Shown here: piece by piece, positions 1 through 11,417 of the stretch | Numbering within the stretch: position 1 is the stretch's first letter | How the letters are laid out: each line of letters starts with the position of its first letter | Assembly (NCBI RefSeq): GCF_021018805.1 | Contig: NW_026960614.1 | Coordinates: forward strand, 1,758,183-1,822,182 | Source of the DNA: Prinia subflava | Lineage: Eukaryota; Chordata; Aves; Passeriformes; Cisticolidae | Direction: 5' to 3' | DNA: 64,000 nt | Position numbers and translations under genes: made by a program | Notes under the pieces: generated by a model | What the model saw: only the letters and a program-made list of their open reading frames with translations | What the model was told of the DNA's origin: nothing | Database searches by the model: none

Positions 1-979
1 ACAAATCTGACATTACAGCCTCTAGGTAAATCAGCCTCCCATCTCCTGACCCCAAGCAGGATTTTCCAACCGTGGGGTCACAATAACAGAAAGGGAACAC
101 AAGATCACAGATCCCAGACAGGGGTCCTGGCTGCGGGGATCACAGTGGCAATGGAGGGGGTCCCGAACTCGGCAGAGTTCCCGAACACAGGGCCGCAGGG
201 ACAAGGAGGGGTCCCGGGGCCCCAAACCCACACAGTTCCCGGTTGCAGAGACAGGAAGGAGGTCCCGGGGTCCCGGACCCTCGCAGACTCCCCAGCAGCC
301 CCGAACAGAGTTCCGGGGCAAACGCCGGAGGGGGAAAGGGAAGGGACGGGATCGCAGGGGCAAGGAGGGGTCCCGGGGTCCCGAACCCTCGCAGGGGGGG
401 GAAGGGATGGGACCCCAGGGCCCAGATCCCAGGCAACAATAGATGGTACCTTTAGAATCCCATTTGGCTCCCTAGCAGGGCTCCTTCCTCAGGCTGCAGG
501 AGGTGGAGGTTGGATCGATAGATCGGATTGATCAATCGACCGCCCGACACAGAGGCTTTTTATCCCAAATTACAAAATGCATATTCATATTTTTTATCTA
601 CACACTAGCCAATCTAGATACAATTCTAAAGTTCATAAAACTACGAAAAACAGCGTCAAAACCTACGCACATAGCATATCTATTAACACAAAACTCTGTC
701 TTACTAGCATAAAGTTCTACCTTGTTGTACGTAAAATTCATACTAAAAATTATAAACAGTACTCTATTTTTGTTGTGTTTATACTCTATCACTAGGCCTA
801 AAGCTCTGTCCTTGTACACTAACAACTAGGACTTAGAGCATGTAAAACTTAAAGCTGAGGGTTAGATTTCTACTTTATGCATCTAAAGCTTTATATATTC
901 TAATTTTTCTAAAGGTTTTAATTCTATCTCTGTACTTCTCACTCTCTGCGGAGGATCCATGGAAACATGGACTCCAACA
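1..979 (-). mobile_element. Solo-type LTR (S-LTR), cut by window edge
   Basis: Read on the minus strand, this begins at 979 with TGTTGGAGTCC and runs off the left edge. It is the inverted counterpart of the LTR at 39247-40478: base 1 corresponds to about 40207. A 75-codon frame inside both copies differs at only about five residues, so the copies are fairly young. The right side (980 onward) shows no retroviral internal sequence, which fits a solo LTR, but the TSD cannot be tested because the other end is missing. Confidence 0.85.
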
Positions 980-2302
980 TCATACATTGACACAAATCTG
1001 TCTTTTTTAACTGAAATACAGGGGCTAATTTAGCTACAATATTCTCTTTCTTAGGGTGTTCCAGTGAAGAGGAAACTACTGGTCCTTGCACAGGAAGACC
1101 CTTCAGGGGAAGATTAATATTCTGAATTGTCAGAAGCAACAACTGCAGACTGTTGTCCTAGGTGACCCAAAATATCATATATTCCATATCTTCTTTATGT
1201 CAATCCTTGCATTTTGTTTACTGCCTCTTTAAGACCCAAAGTCAGAAGCAGAGCCTCTGTGTTTGACCTCAGTTCACAGAAGGAAAGGCATGCTGGATCC
1301 CTTTAAAAACAGGGAACAGACACGCAACAAGGTGTCTTTTGTTCTCTCTGGATTCTTGAGGACCTTGGGAAAGCAGGGAACTCCAATGGGCTGTTTGCCG
1401 TTGTTGCTATAGCAACCACCGGGTTTGTTGGGGTTCTTTTGAAGCCAGGGGACATGTTTCCTTCAGACTTTTTGCCACCACTGGAGGTCAATCCTGCTCC
1501 ACAAGTTTCCAGCCACTGCCCATGCTACACCAGGAAGTCACACCATCACTGCTTCAACTAGCAGCTAAGAACCAACTAGTAGGATATGACTGTGCCTTCA
1601 TCAATTGCTCTGTTCTGTGCAGTTTTTTATGGCATTTTTTACATAGATCTGTGGCACTTTATAGGAAGAAAGTGTGATTTTACACAGACATGTAACAAGC
1701 TAAGGGAAGAGCAGCCACTTAGCTGGTATTTTTCAGCTAACTTCTATGTCATTTGGAAGACAGAAGATAAAACTGAATGATGAAAGACTTCAGTGAAAGT
1801 TTCACAAAGCTCTGTTATTTTATTTATGTATTACTATTTTTAATAAGGTAATTCTCAGACACCTTACTGTTTTAAAATGAGTAGCTTTTATTTTCTGATT
1901 GCTTTTGTTTCAGCAAAGCTGCAGGGAAGTACTAAAATCTTAATCTCACTGTGAGTGTACAATTTCTGTCAATGTTTTAAAAATAATTTATAGTAGTAAA
2001 ACTTTTTTAAAATTCCAACTGTTTAATTTTTTCTGTTGGGCTAAGGACTATGTTTTACTAAATGAAGTGCAATTACATTACTGACATCAAAATGTATAAA
2101 TATGAATCTTATTAAAGTTCAGCTTGTTAATTCCTTGCTTGATCTTTAAGATTGTTTCATATATCTCTCAGCATTAATCCTTTAACAAACTGCAGAGAGA
2201 GGTAAAGAGAACAACTAAGCCTGGATATGATGATTTATAGGAAATGGCTTCATTTATCAAGTATATGTTCAGTTTATGGGGTTTCAAGAATAAACAAAGA
2301 AA
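980..2302. other. No recognised gene; AT-rich spacer
   Basis: I see no coding region with recognisable domains and no clear repeat here. Short open frames, for example around 939-1142 (minus) and 1586-1780 (plus), are not similar to any family I know. The stretch is probably ordinary intergenic DNA or very old repeat. Confidence 0.5.
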
Positions 2303-2308
2303 CACTAA

Positions 2309-2626
2309 TGTCGCCATGAGTTTTCTAGTTTTCTGAGCTTTCATATTAAAGTAGAAGTTTTCACTTCTCATGCTCTGTTCACGCAAACAAGAGATTGTAT
2401 TTTGTGAACACTTTCATTGTTTTGCATTCTTCTTGATGGGAGGAGAGTGTTGATTGACAGTCCTTTTGACCAATGTGGTTGAGAAGTGGGAATTCCACCC
2501 TCCAATCCACCTTTCTACAAGTATATAATGGAATGAAATAAACAAATCAGGGATTTTTGGCCCCTGCTCTGATCTCTGCAAAGTTCCAAGTGTCCATGTG
2601 GTCATTTCAGCATGGCGACAGTGACA
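2309..2626 (+). mobile_element. Solo LTR of the ERV-K group with 6-bp TSD
   Basis: The element starts TGTCGCCATGAG and ends GACAGTGACA. It is flanked by the perfect 6-bp repeat CACTAA (2303-2308 and 2627-2632). It has a TATA-like stretch near 2522 and AATAAA at 2537-2542, which set plus orientation. The upstream half resembles the LTRs of ERV-K1, including the shared segment around 'accaatgtggttgag'. No internal region is present, so this is an LTR-LTR recombination product. Confidence 0.88.
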
Positions 2627-2632
2627 CACTAA

Positions 2633-3274
2633 CAAAAGAAGAGGCCATTGGGACATTTTTTCAATATTATGTATTATGCAAAATAAGTAGCACAACATCC
2701 TAGAAACTAAAGTGTCCTCACATCCTCTGTGTTCCCTCTTCTTCAGAAGAATGACATTTGCATTGTTAAAAACTACATAGGGCTTTAAAGACAATAACTA
2801 AATTTTGTTGAAGACTTCTACACAATTTTTTTTTCTGTCATTGTAGCACAACCAAATTTATATTGTACTGGTCAGAATAAATGTTAATCTTTGTTTGGCT
2901 TTGTTTGCTAAACTTGCTTGAGATTTTTAAGAGCAGCGGTCAAATTCTACACACACATTTAAGTTAATCCATTAAGTTCCTAACACTTGGCAGAAAGGAA
3001 GGCGAGCATGTGCACAACTTCTTACAGGACCCAAACCTTACAAGTAAAACATCCTGAAATGTGCTAGTGCTTCTATTCTTTTTAAGGATTAGGACTAGGC
3101 AATCACTCTTAATGAAGTGCATATCCTTTTCCTGGTAAATTTATCATTTGTAAACATCATATCAGTGTTTTATCAAAGTAAGAGAAGAAGATGCAGCCAA
3201 ACCTTAGGCAATTTATACAAAAGAACTCTACAGTTTGTTGTAACATTTGGCTCCAGAAAGGAATTTTGTATGTG
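2633..3274. other. No recognised gene
   Basis: AT-rich sequence between the solo LTR and ERV-A. I see no domain, RNA gene or repeat that I can name. It may be part of the original host locus. Confidence 0.5.
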
Positions 3275-3280
3275 GGGATT

Positions 3281-3620
3281 TGTCACAGTAGAGATGGACA
3301 CAACATGATGCTCCAAGGTTCAAGCGCCAATAGCAAACTTTATTGTTCACAACTCACGTTTATATGGTTTTCAAAAATCGCACGTTCAATCCCAATTGGC
3401 TAACAACTTGTTATCATCCACTTCACTGGCTAATAGCTGCTTGTGTATGTGCTCGCCAAAGATTGGCCAGCATCCGTTCCTTGCAGTTAAGTCCTTCCAC
3501 TTTTCAGTGCTTTCTTCCTTAAACGTGTTTACTTCCTTTTCTCATAAGTACAGACTGATCAAGTCAAGGTCAGGGTTACTTGTGTTTGTGAGGCCTTCAG
3601 GCCAGCGGTTAGCTGTCACA
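3281..3620 (-). mobile_element. ERV-A 3' LTR
   Basis: 340 bp, closely matching the 5' LTR at 9871-10207. On the minus strand it reads TGTGACAGC to CTGTGACA. It is preceded by the purine-rich tract AAAAAGAGGGAAT, the expected start site of plus-strand DNA synthesis. AATAAAG lies on the minus strand near 3338, in the usual place for polyadenylation. Confidence 0.93.
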
Positions 3621-3639
3621 ATTCCCTCTTTTTGTTTTT

Positions 3640-3960
3640 TGACTACAAAGGCAGTCTTTATCATCCTTTGCAGGGCCCTTTGCAGACAGCATGACAAACA
3701 CGGCACAATGAGCAAAATAATTTTGATAACCCTTCCAGCCAGTGATCTATCCCAGAAAATCTTTCATACAACACATGCCATCAAATTTTTACAGCCATGT
3801 CCATGAGCTAACCAGAGAAAATCAATAGCAGAATGATTTTGCAAGGTAGCATGCTGCATGCTTTCTACATCTATAGCCAAAGCACTCAAAATTAAGGAAG
3901 TTTCATCTATCTTTTTTTGCTACCAAACAAACCAATTTATTTAATTCAGAAGCTATCAGT
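3640..3960 (-). pseudogene. env: ERV-A env, transmembrane (TM) subunit remnant
   Basis: Minus-strand translation gives 'AIDFLWLAHGHGC' followed by a degenerate version of the CX6CC disulfide motif of alpharetrovirus-type TM proteins, then a hydrophobic anchor-like stretch. Stops and a frameshift break it. The upstream part of TM is separated from the SU remnant at 5240-5620 by about 1.3 kb of inserted sequence. Confidence 0.72.
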
Positions 3961-3989
3961 GTTATGAACAAGTTTCCCAGTCAAAAAAA

Positions 3990-4910
3990 AAAAGCTGGGC
4001 TGTCCCTGTCCTAGCCCCGTGGCGGGACAGCTCCGTTCCCCTTGGGGGAGAACATGGAGCACGCATTGGCATGTTGGGAGAGCTCTGGGAGTGCAGCCCC
4101 CCTCCTCCTGGTTTGTGCCGTTGCCCAGCCTTTTGGAGGAATGGGGGTTTTTCCTGTTTAACCCCCACACCCCAGCCAGTTTGAGTGGGGAGGGAAGCTG
4201 CCCTGAAGAGGAGTTGCCTGGCAACACTTTCCTCCCTCATTAAAAAGTGAAAAGGAGCGGCTCCGGCCTTGATTGCCCGGTTATTGTTCTTTGTAACTAC
4301 CTCCTTCAGCGGGAGTGCCTCTGCTGTGACCAGGACCAATGCATATGCATTTGTATATGCAGATAGGGCCGCCCCGGTGGATCCTGGGAGGGTTTTTTGG
4401 GGAAACTGCACCCCGGGACAGGGAGCTGGATTCGTCAGAGGAGAATTGGATAGTGCCCTGGCCTTGCGGGGGGTGGATGCACCCCCTGGCCTGGTTTGAA
4501 GATTCACCATGACCTGTGAGGAGCCTGAATGGAATGGGAACTGGCCAGCTGAGCTGACTGATTCAGACAACGGGAAACTCTCGAAGGTTTTCCCTGAGGG
4601 CAAAGAGCTGACTTTGCACGCCAGTGGCAGACTGCTCACCGCCCTGCTTTCTGATGGTTGACCAGAGAGAACTCCTAGCTGTTCTTATGGGAACAAGGAC
4701 TCAGCCTCTACTGTTTGCAGTGGAACGATGAACTGGGACAGCACCTGCTCCTTCAGATGGCTGCAGCAGCATGGAAAGCTCCGATCGGACTCTGCAATCC
4801 TGCGGATGACTTTAATAATGAGCTAATCTCTTTAATAAAGAGCTGAATATTAATAAAGGCATATGCCCTGTTCTTTTCATCAGGGGTAACATTCTGGGCT
4901 TGACATTGAT
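3990..4910 (+). mobile_element. Probable inserted LTR-like element in ERV-A env
   Basis: This block interrupts env and has no env coding. It has a GC-rich first half and polyadenylation signals (AATAAA near 4835 and 4852) toward its right end, as expected for a plus-strand LTR. The hexamer CTGGGC occurs at both edges, but the termini are not a clean TG...CA, so the exact boundaries are uncertain. Confidence 0.4.
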
Positions 4911-4970
4911 CTGAATTTAGGCTTCAGGCTCTGTCAGTGTCTGTGTGAAAGGCAAGTGAGCAACTTTCTC

Positions 4971-5235
4971 ATGTTAGCCTGAGAAATCTAAAGGAGGAAT
5001 TCAAACAAGCCTTGGGAAGCGAGAAACCATCCTCAGGTGATGTTTTTCCAACATGTTTACTGGAAAGAAATGTTTACTAAACGGTGTAGATGCTGAATAA
5101 CCAATCATGTTCTTTGTACCAAACTACTCTATAAAAGTAGAATTTAGAAGAATAAAGTTTGCTCTCATCTTTGCCATCATAGAGTCATGTTGTTATTTCT
5201 GTGCTGTCTGAAATCCATAACAACATAACATTTTG
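4971..5235 (+). mobile_element. Short LTR-like segment
   Basis: It starts TGTTAGCC and has a TATA box (CTATAAAAG near 5131). AATAAA follows about 20 bp later (near 5153), and it ends ...ATAACAACA. That is the compact U3-R-U5 order of a plus-strand LTR. I found no convincing TSD. Confidence 0.5.
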
Positions 5236-5239
5236 CTTT

Positions 5240-5620
5240 CCTTTTTCTATTTGGTCTCACATATCATGTCCCAGCGTATAATTTAAAAAATAGACATCCT
5301 TTTGCTGATAATGTCTCTAAAATGTCTTACTCTTGGGGTTCAAGTGAAGCAACTGGTAAATTGTCATCCCAAAGATGACATAGTTCCATACAGTGAGTTG
5401 TGGTATTACAATTGTTCTGGGAAGGGCATCGCATTTTGACATTTTGTGTTACTTGTATATTTTGCATGCCATTCAAGGGTACTGCCACTAAGCAGGTGCG
5501 AAAAGGTTGTTCTGCTTGTGCCGTAGACATAAAAAATCGCGTCTGATTCAATGCATGGAGCAATGATACCCAAACATTGTTACTGTTCCACGGTGTCACC
5601 TGAAGGGCCATCAGGGAGGC
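5240..5620 (-). pseudogene. env: ERV-A env, surface (SU) subunit remnant
   Basis: The frame at 5327-5611 contains 'WVSLLHALNQTRFFMS' and 'FRTCLVAVPL'. The intact env of ERV-B has a matching pattern (WATLASALKQDHLWMS, LSTCLVGIPF), which is the main evidence that this is SU. Only about 95 codons remain. It lies directly downstream of the integrase remnant, as expected. Confidence 0.7.
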
Positions 5621-5639
5621 ATTGCTGGTTGTGATCCAG

Positions 5640-7800
5640 AGCAGAGCGTAGAGCAGGGTGCATACACCGGGCAGCTACCCATCAAATGCCAGCATCTGTA
5701 GAAACACAAGTATTCCCACACTCCCAAGTGACAAGGTCCCAAGGATCTTTCCACTTATTGGTAATGAAGTCCTGTACTAATACATTAGGCTTGGGCAGCT
5801 AGATGTCACTAGAAGACTGCAAGGACAAAAAATGATTTTAAATAAGAGGATTTTGGGAATTTGGCAATACCACAAGATGATTCAGCGTATACAGAGATTT
5901 GGCCACCCTACTTTGCGGGGTTGTACCTCACATTCCCTTTTTTTGTTTTTCAAGGATGCACTTCAAAGTGCCATGGGCAAGCTGAACAATGGCTTGGCCT
6001 GTAGGGTGTGAAAAATGTAAGATGTTAATTCGTGTTCTTATAGGTTATGGCATGTTAAAAAATTATAAAAACCACTGTATATATGTTATATGAGAATATA
6101 GCTTTAGTTTCAGTCTGTCTTGGAATTCACTGAGACAGAGGCAGGCACCACTCTGGAATTTCCATTTAGAAAGGAGACAAAGGATTTACGGGAAACCCTG
6201 GCCTTCTCTTTGGCATCAGAAAGAAGGACACATTAAGATAAGCTATCAGTCTTTCCTCCATGGGTGGCAGAGCCATCAGAGCACCGACATCAGAACACCA
6301 GTAGAATCATCAGAGTGCCATCATCGTCAAAATATCCGGAGATGAACTCTTTCCATTCATAAACTTTGGTGTCTATTCACTCACGGGAAACCAGAAATGG
6401 ACATCTTACAACAGAGGAGGAAACTCTTTTCAGCTAAGCAGGAAATGACTATGAATTCGAATAACCAGCCTGGAAACAAAAGGACTATGAGGGAATTTTT
6501 GCCAGAGGTGGAATAAAGTGTATAAAATCTAAGTCCTGAACAAGGCCAATGTGTGAACTCTGGGGGGACAGCAGTGTGCCAGATGCTGCGTCCCAGTTCA
6601 TCCTTGACGATTCCCCAGGTCAATCGTCAGTGTAACTCCACTGGGGGGGGGGGTTGCCGAAATTCTGTAATTTGATCCTTTTTAATAAACCAAAATTATA
6701 TTTCTAATTGGACTACTGTATTGGCATTTATAACATAGGGGAATGAGGAATACCAGTGAGGTGCGGCACATCCCAGAGTTGCATAAACTGTTGAGTGTTC
6801 TGCGAGACATATGCAGGGCCATTATCAGTTTCTACAGTATGGTGAATGCCTGGGACAACAAAGGCTAGTCGCCAATGTGCTATAACATCATGACTTTTTT
6901 CTCCTGCATGAACTGAGGCCCATATAGCAGATGAAAAGGTGTCCACTGAAACATGTACATACTTTAGACTACCAAATTTAGAAATGTGTGTGACATCTGT
7001 CTGCCAAACTTGTAAGGTTCGCAGACCATGGGGGTTAACACCCAGCTGCAGTGGCGCAGTGTGGCCTTGACAATCAGAACAAGTATTAACAACATTGCAG
7101 GCCTCCATATTTGTTAACAAAACTTGTCTTGTAGGGCTCAAACACCTTGGTGAAAAAAGGCATGTGATGGTCTTGCTTGTGCCAGCATGTCTGGCTGGGG
7201 TGCTGTCTAGGCAGGGCTGGCTAACCAATCAGTTCAGACATTACCTTCTGCCATAAAGCTAGGCAAATTTGTATGCCTCCAAACATGCAGCACATTATAG
7301 GGACAAGTTCTGGGTTGGATTGTATGCCACAAAATTTTTAACAATTCAAATAGTGCAGCATTATCAGTTTCTTTTAACAGTGCTCAGTCCAGTCGTTGTG
7401 TGATGCCTGCAACATAAGCAGAATCAGTTACAGTATTTAAGAAAACATGAGGGAAATGCTGAAAAGCCATGGTTACAGCATGTAACACTACTAACTGAAG
7501 TGACCCTCTAGTGTTTGCCATCCATTGTCATCTTTCCAGGTCATGATGGCTTTCCCTGTTTTCCCAGACCCATCAGTAAAAACAGTGAGACCTTTCAAGG
7601 ATGGGCAATTGTTTAGTGGTTTAAAAGACAATGCAGTGGTCCCACTTAGTTGCAACAATTTGTGACTGGGTAGGTGATAGGTAATTTGCCCTGCAAAGTT
7701 TCGTAAGGCACTTTGTAGTGCTGTGCAATTTGCAAAGCACCTTTCAAAATATTCTTGTTGTACCAGAATGATAATTTTAAAACTTAAGGCATCATCTGCA
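5640..7800 (-). pseudogene. pol: ERV-A pol: RT connection, RNase H and integrase, broken by an LTR
   Basis: The RNase H motif FTDGSG (near 7590) and TDSAYVAG (near 7415) are visible on the minus strand. Integrase follows at 6736-7228 with CSDCQG (second half of the HHCC zinc site), TDVTH (first catalytic Asp) and TDNGPAY (second Asp). The sequence stops at 'GIPHSP', where an LTR (6023-6735) is inserted, and resumes at 6022 with 'TGQAIVQ'. The C-terminal domain ('WKDPWDLVTWECG') lies near 5740-5780. Several stops and frameshifts are present. Confidence 0.85.
6023..6735 (+). mobile_element. Solo LTR inside ERV-A integrase
   Basis: 713 bp from TGTTAATTCG to ATTTATAACA, with AATAAA near 6698. 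It separates two halves of the integrase core whose protein sequence continues across it, so the insertion is certain. The flanks TAAGA and TAGGG could be a decayed 5-bp TSD. Confidence 0.8.
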
Positions 7801-8780
7801 CCCCCCCTTTTTTTGTTTTAACAACTGTAATATAAATATTTCAACCTATTAAATTCAGGAAAATGTATAACATAACATGTACTTCTCTTATTACAAACAG
7901 CAAAGCAACATATCTAATAAAACAGCAAGCACATACCGAGCAAAAATAAGCAAGGCAACACCTTCCGCTACCTAAATACTTTACCATCACCCAGAGCCTG
8001 CAATTGCTGGGTAGTCCCATTTCACAGTGAGGACTTGGAGAACCTTTTCTGGACAAGATTTCCAAGTTTACTTTAAAAGGGAATCTAGGTTTTGTATGAC
8101 CAAATCAGCAAGTCAAAATGGCTTGTTTACACTTGTAATGCAGAAACACCTGGGTGTGATGGTATACTTCCCCAACCAGCCAGGACCAGGGCTTAGCCAG
8201 GGCCCAAGCTTTGACTGGGAGGGTTTCCCTAAAATACCTTCAAGCAAACCTTTATTAATATAGCATCAAATAATTATCTTACAGTTAAACCCCTTTACAA
8301 AAACTATGTATTAATGCTATCTGGATCCAGAAATATACTACAATTACACAGCTAACCCTTAATTTCTCTAATAAACAATCATGTCAAAATCTACAGCTTA
8401 GTGAAAAATATAAAGTTAGTTTTTAACAAGAGCAAAAAGTCACTTAACAATACCTAAATTGACCAATTTTCCTTCACAGAGGAAATATAAATGTAGGTCC
8501 AAAATATTACAATTATATTAATGTTAACTCCTTAACTGGTTTCAAAAGATAACAAGCTTTGAGTCAGAAGTTGCTGCAGGATGAGAGGGTTACGGTTTTT
8601 TATTCCAGTGGTAACCATTTCTACATCAGGGAAGTTGCAAGGTGGGTGCTGTTCTTTCTGTTTAAGTAGGAAAAGGATACTTTGAAAAAATATATCAGGT
8701 AATTTCCATTTGAAAGGATATCTTATAATTTAGGATTATTATAGGAGCAACCACAACAAAAAGCAATTAGAACAAGGCGA
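7801..8780. other. Unidentified block replacing the RT core of ERV-A
   Basis: The RT N-terminus ends near 8860 and pol resumes at about 7800, so roughly 1 kb lies where RT should be. It is AT-rich and has no polymerase motif (no YxDD) on either strand. It may be an older insertion, a recombined leader or untranslated retroviral sequence. I do not recognise it. Confidence 0.5.
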
Positions 8781-8784
8781 GGGT

Positions 8785-9010
8785 GTGTTAAAAAAGCAAT
8801 TTTGAGATAGGGTCCAGGATAGTGGAAGCATAGGCACAGCAACAGTACCAACCTCCCCCAAGATCGTGCAGCAATCGCCATCTGAATAGTAAAAACAGGA
8901 GAGTTCCACGGACCAACTGCAGGAAGTACATGCCCAGCTTGCAGTCGCCCCTGCACATGCTGATGCAAATGCTGCAGCTCCCCTGAAGAAAGGGGTTACC
9001 CATCTACCCA
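8785..9010 (-). pseudogene. pol: ERV-A pol, RT N-terminal fragment
   Basis: Minus-strand frames show 'QAGHVLPAVGPWNSPVF', then in the next frame 'RWRLLHDLG'. These match the N-terminal fingers of alpha/beta-like RT, where a conserved H-DLR motif follows. The sequence loses similarity immediately after this, so only the first 50-60 residues survive, with a frameshift between the two motifs. Confidence 0.75.
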
Positions 9011-9220
9011 GGTCTTCTCAAGCACAGTATCAGCTCACAAGATGGGACCCCTGGCTGCAGTGGGAGAAGCGCAGGTCGGGGCCTGCGCTGAGGCAACTCG
9101 CAAGGCTCTGCAGGTGCACAAGATGGCAGCCTCACCTCCCCGAGCAAAGCCTGCTGCGTAGGGGGAGCGGGCATGCAGCACTGCCCTTGCTGGTGCTGCC
9201 AGGCTGCCTGGGTCATCATG

Positions 9221-9718
9221 TCACTGCCCAGATCCTGAGAGCCTCATGCATCCCGCCAGACCCGCTGTGTCACCGGCATGGTGTTTGTCGTGGTCCCCTG
9301 GCTGTGCCATGTGCTCAACAGCATGGTGCAGCTTTGCCATGTGCTCTCCACCCTTCCCTCCGCCGCCTCTGCTGCCACTGGGTGTTTTGGCACGTGGTGC
9401 CCGCGGTGCCTCAGCTGCTGCTTTTGCATTCTGCTCAGCTTTCAGCAGTTTCAAGGTATCCAGCATCAGCCTCCAGGTAGTCATAATATTTTTAGCAGTC
9501 TCATTACCCCAAGAGGCCAACTCAAAAATCAATTAATCAGCCCATTCCCAGCTTTTCATACTAAATGCGACTTCTGTGGTGGCATCTTCTCCTTGGCTCT
9601 TGCACCACAGCAATAAAGTTTACAGTGCCTGTTCATCATATTTTATCCCTCGTTTGCTCAATATAAGGGTCCATACATTCACTATAGCTTTTTCTTCAGT
9701 TGAGACTTGGGCTCCCAT
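9221..9718 (-). pseudogene. gag: ERV-A gag, matrix and spacer region
   Basis: The minus-strand ATG at 9716-9718 begins MGAQ, giving a Gly-2 myristoylation signal, and lies about 135 bp from the PBS. Matrix-like sequence follows, then a charged and Gly-rich segment (frame 9221-9532). Capsid and nucleocapsid are not found between here and the RT fragment, so gag is truncated. A frameshift separates the first 50 codons from the rest. Confidence 0.72.
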
Positions 9719-9850
9719 GTTCCCAGTGGCTCACCTTTCTTATTTACACGTCAGGACTTTTGCAGATCTCCACACTGCTTGCAGGTCTCCAGGATGCCCT
9801 TCTCCGCTGGGCTCTGTCTCCGCTGCTCTCCATGAGTCTGGCTATTACCT

Positions 9851-9868
9851 ATCACGTCGGGGTCACCA
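9851..9868 (-). other. ERV-A primer binding site, tRNA-Trp type
   Basis: The 18 bases on the minus strand read TGGTGACCCCGACGTGAT, two bases from the end of the 5' LTR. This is the PBS used by avian alpharetroviruses to prime on tRNA-Trp. Confidence 0.9.
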
Positions 9869-9870
9869 TA

Positions 9871-10207
9871 TGTAGTAGTAGAGATGGACACAACATGACA
9901 CTCCAAGGTTCAAGCGGCAATAGCAAACTTTATTGTTCACAATTCACATTTATATGGTTTTCAAAAATCCCGCTTTTGATCCCAATTGGCTAACAATTTG
10001 TTACCACTCACTTCCTTGGCTAATAGCTGCCTGTGTACGTGCTCAGCAAAGGTTGGCCAGCATCCGTTCCTTGCAGTTAAGTCCTTCCACTTTTCAGTGT
10101 CTTCTTCCTTAAAGGTGTTTACTTCCTTTTCTCATAAGTACAGACTGATCAAGTCAAGGTCAGGGTTATTTGTGTCTATGAGGCCTTCAGGCCAACTGTG
10201 AGTCACA
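9871..10207 (-). mobile_element. ERV-A 5' LTR
   Basis: 337 bp, reading TGTGACTCACAG to CTACTACTACA on the minus strand, then TA and the PBS. It shares nearly its full length with the 3' LTR but differs at scattered positions, consistent with an old integration. Confidence 0.93.
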
Positions 10208-10213
10208 GGGATT

Positions 10214-10871
10214 CTTAGCGCAACATATTGCAGCAACTCTGATTTGAAACCTAGTTGAAAGTACTTGAAATCATGAGGCACTAACAATACATCACTATGT
10301 TCCTTGTGAGTCCCCTTTCCTGCTATTTAGATGCAGCATTTGTGCCTACTTCCTATCATGATCCAGGCACAGTGTCATGTAAGGAGAGTCAATATTCTGC
10401 TAATAACAACTGATGTGACCACCAATTCTTAGGGGGAAGGGAGCACCCAAGATTCATAGATGCTTGTGGTAGAAGGGAATGACAAAAGTAATAGGGTCCC
10501 CAGTTGAGGTGTGCTGGCATCATTTCCAGTGTCATTCCTGGGAAGAGAAAACAAGGCAAGCCTTGGTGGGGTTTGTCTGGACAGGTTACCCCCTAGTGGC
10601 TCAAGTTGTTTAACAGCTCCAACTGTTACAGATCAAATGGGAGCTTCAGAAAACCCCCGCCTTAAGCTCAGATTTTTGACAGCAGCCTAAATTTAGGCGG
10701 TCCACACCCAAAATCTCTCTGGCCTGCAAGTTCTTAAGGATGGCAGATCAGGTCTATTATAAAATGACTTATTTATTTCATAACAGGAGATAGACAAAAG
10801 GCCTTAAACAGAGTTACTATCGCTGCTGCCGGAACCTTCTTACTAGCCCAGTTTTCCGCAACAGACAATTT
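10214..10871. other. No recognised gene
   Basis: Between ERV-A and the ERV-B 3' LTR I see no coding sequence. The right part may belong to the U5 end of the ERV-B LTR, whose left boundary is uncertain. Confidence 0.45.
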
Positions 10872-11355
10872 TGTGCGGGACACCTCCCTCCCAAGCTGCG
10901 GACAGGGTGTCTCTGAGCTTTTTTGGCTCTACGGCTTAGATATTTTTCTTCAGCACAGGTAGAAGGCAAGGATTGAAAAAGGGAGATCTGCTGCCTATAA
11001 TCCGGAGAGTTTATTCCCTGAATTCCCAGCGACAGACAGACAGCCCGACCCCGGGAGCAGCAGGTTATAAACTAAGGGATTCAAGGGGCAGGTCTGACCA
11101 GTAGAGGGAGGGTGTGGGAGGTAAACAAGGGCTTTGGGAACTAACAGGGAACCAGTGAAAGGAAAACAAATTATGTGGACAAATGAAAATTGGTTTGGGG
11201 AAAGATTGGCTTAGAATCTTCAGGAAAATGGGCTGGGATTTGCATAACTGAGAGCTCTGAGGGAGCAGACAACTTTTGGGACAAAACCCCCTACTCAGAC
11301 CAAACAAGGGGTACAGAACCGTCCCGTAACAATACAACTTGAACAGACTGGAACA
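10872..11355 (-). mobile_element. ERV-B 3' LTR (J-type)
   Basis: The right edge is firm: on the minus strand a purine tract (AAAAAAGAAAAGGGGGAGA) is followed by TGTTCCAGTC at 11355. AATAAACTC lies near 11010. The body resembles the solo LTR at 57315-57922. The left edge at TGTGCGGGAC (10872) is my best guess, and the LTR could extend about 50 bp further left. Confidence 0.72.
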
Positions 11356-11417
11356 TCTCCCCCTTTTCTTTTTTAAAAGGAGAGAGTGCAGTGTAAATAA
11401 GCTTTTCAGAATCCTTT

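Larger units (their letters stand above)
3281..10207 (-). mobile_element. ERV-A: complete but decayed provirus (alpha/beta-like), minus strand
   Basis: Two related LTRs (3281-3620 and 9871-10207) enclose retroviral sequence and are flanked by the perfect 6-bp TSD GGGATT (3275-3280 and 10208-10213). The order on the minus strand is LTR, PBS, gag remnant, RT N-terminus, RNase H, integrase, env, polypurine tract, LTR. The PBS matches tRNA-Trp, as in avian alpharetroviruses. Most of capsid and the RT core are missing, and later LTRs sit in pol (6023-6735) and env (about 3990-5240). It cannot make functional proteins. Confidence 0.93.

Noticed and set aside
939..1142. A 67-codon minus-strand frame with a protein-like look
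   Set aside because: It overlaps the S-LTR end, has no recognised domain and no sign of exon borders. Too short to call a gene.
3990..4910. CTGGGC repeats as a TSD for the insert in ERV-A env
   Set aside because: The implied element would not end TG...CA, and a 6-bp match over about 900 bp can be chance. Kept only as a tentative boundary.
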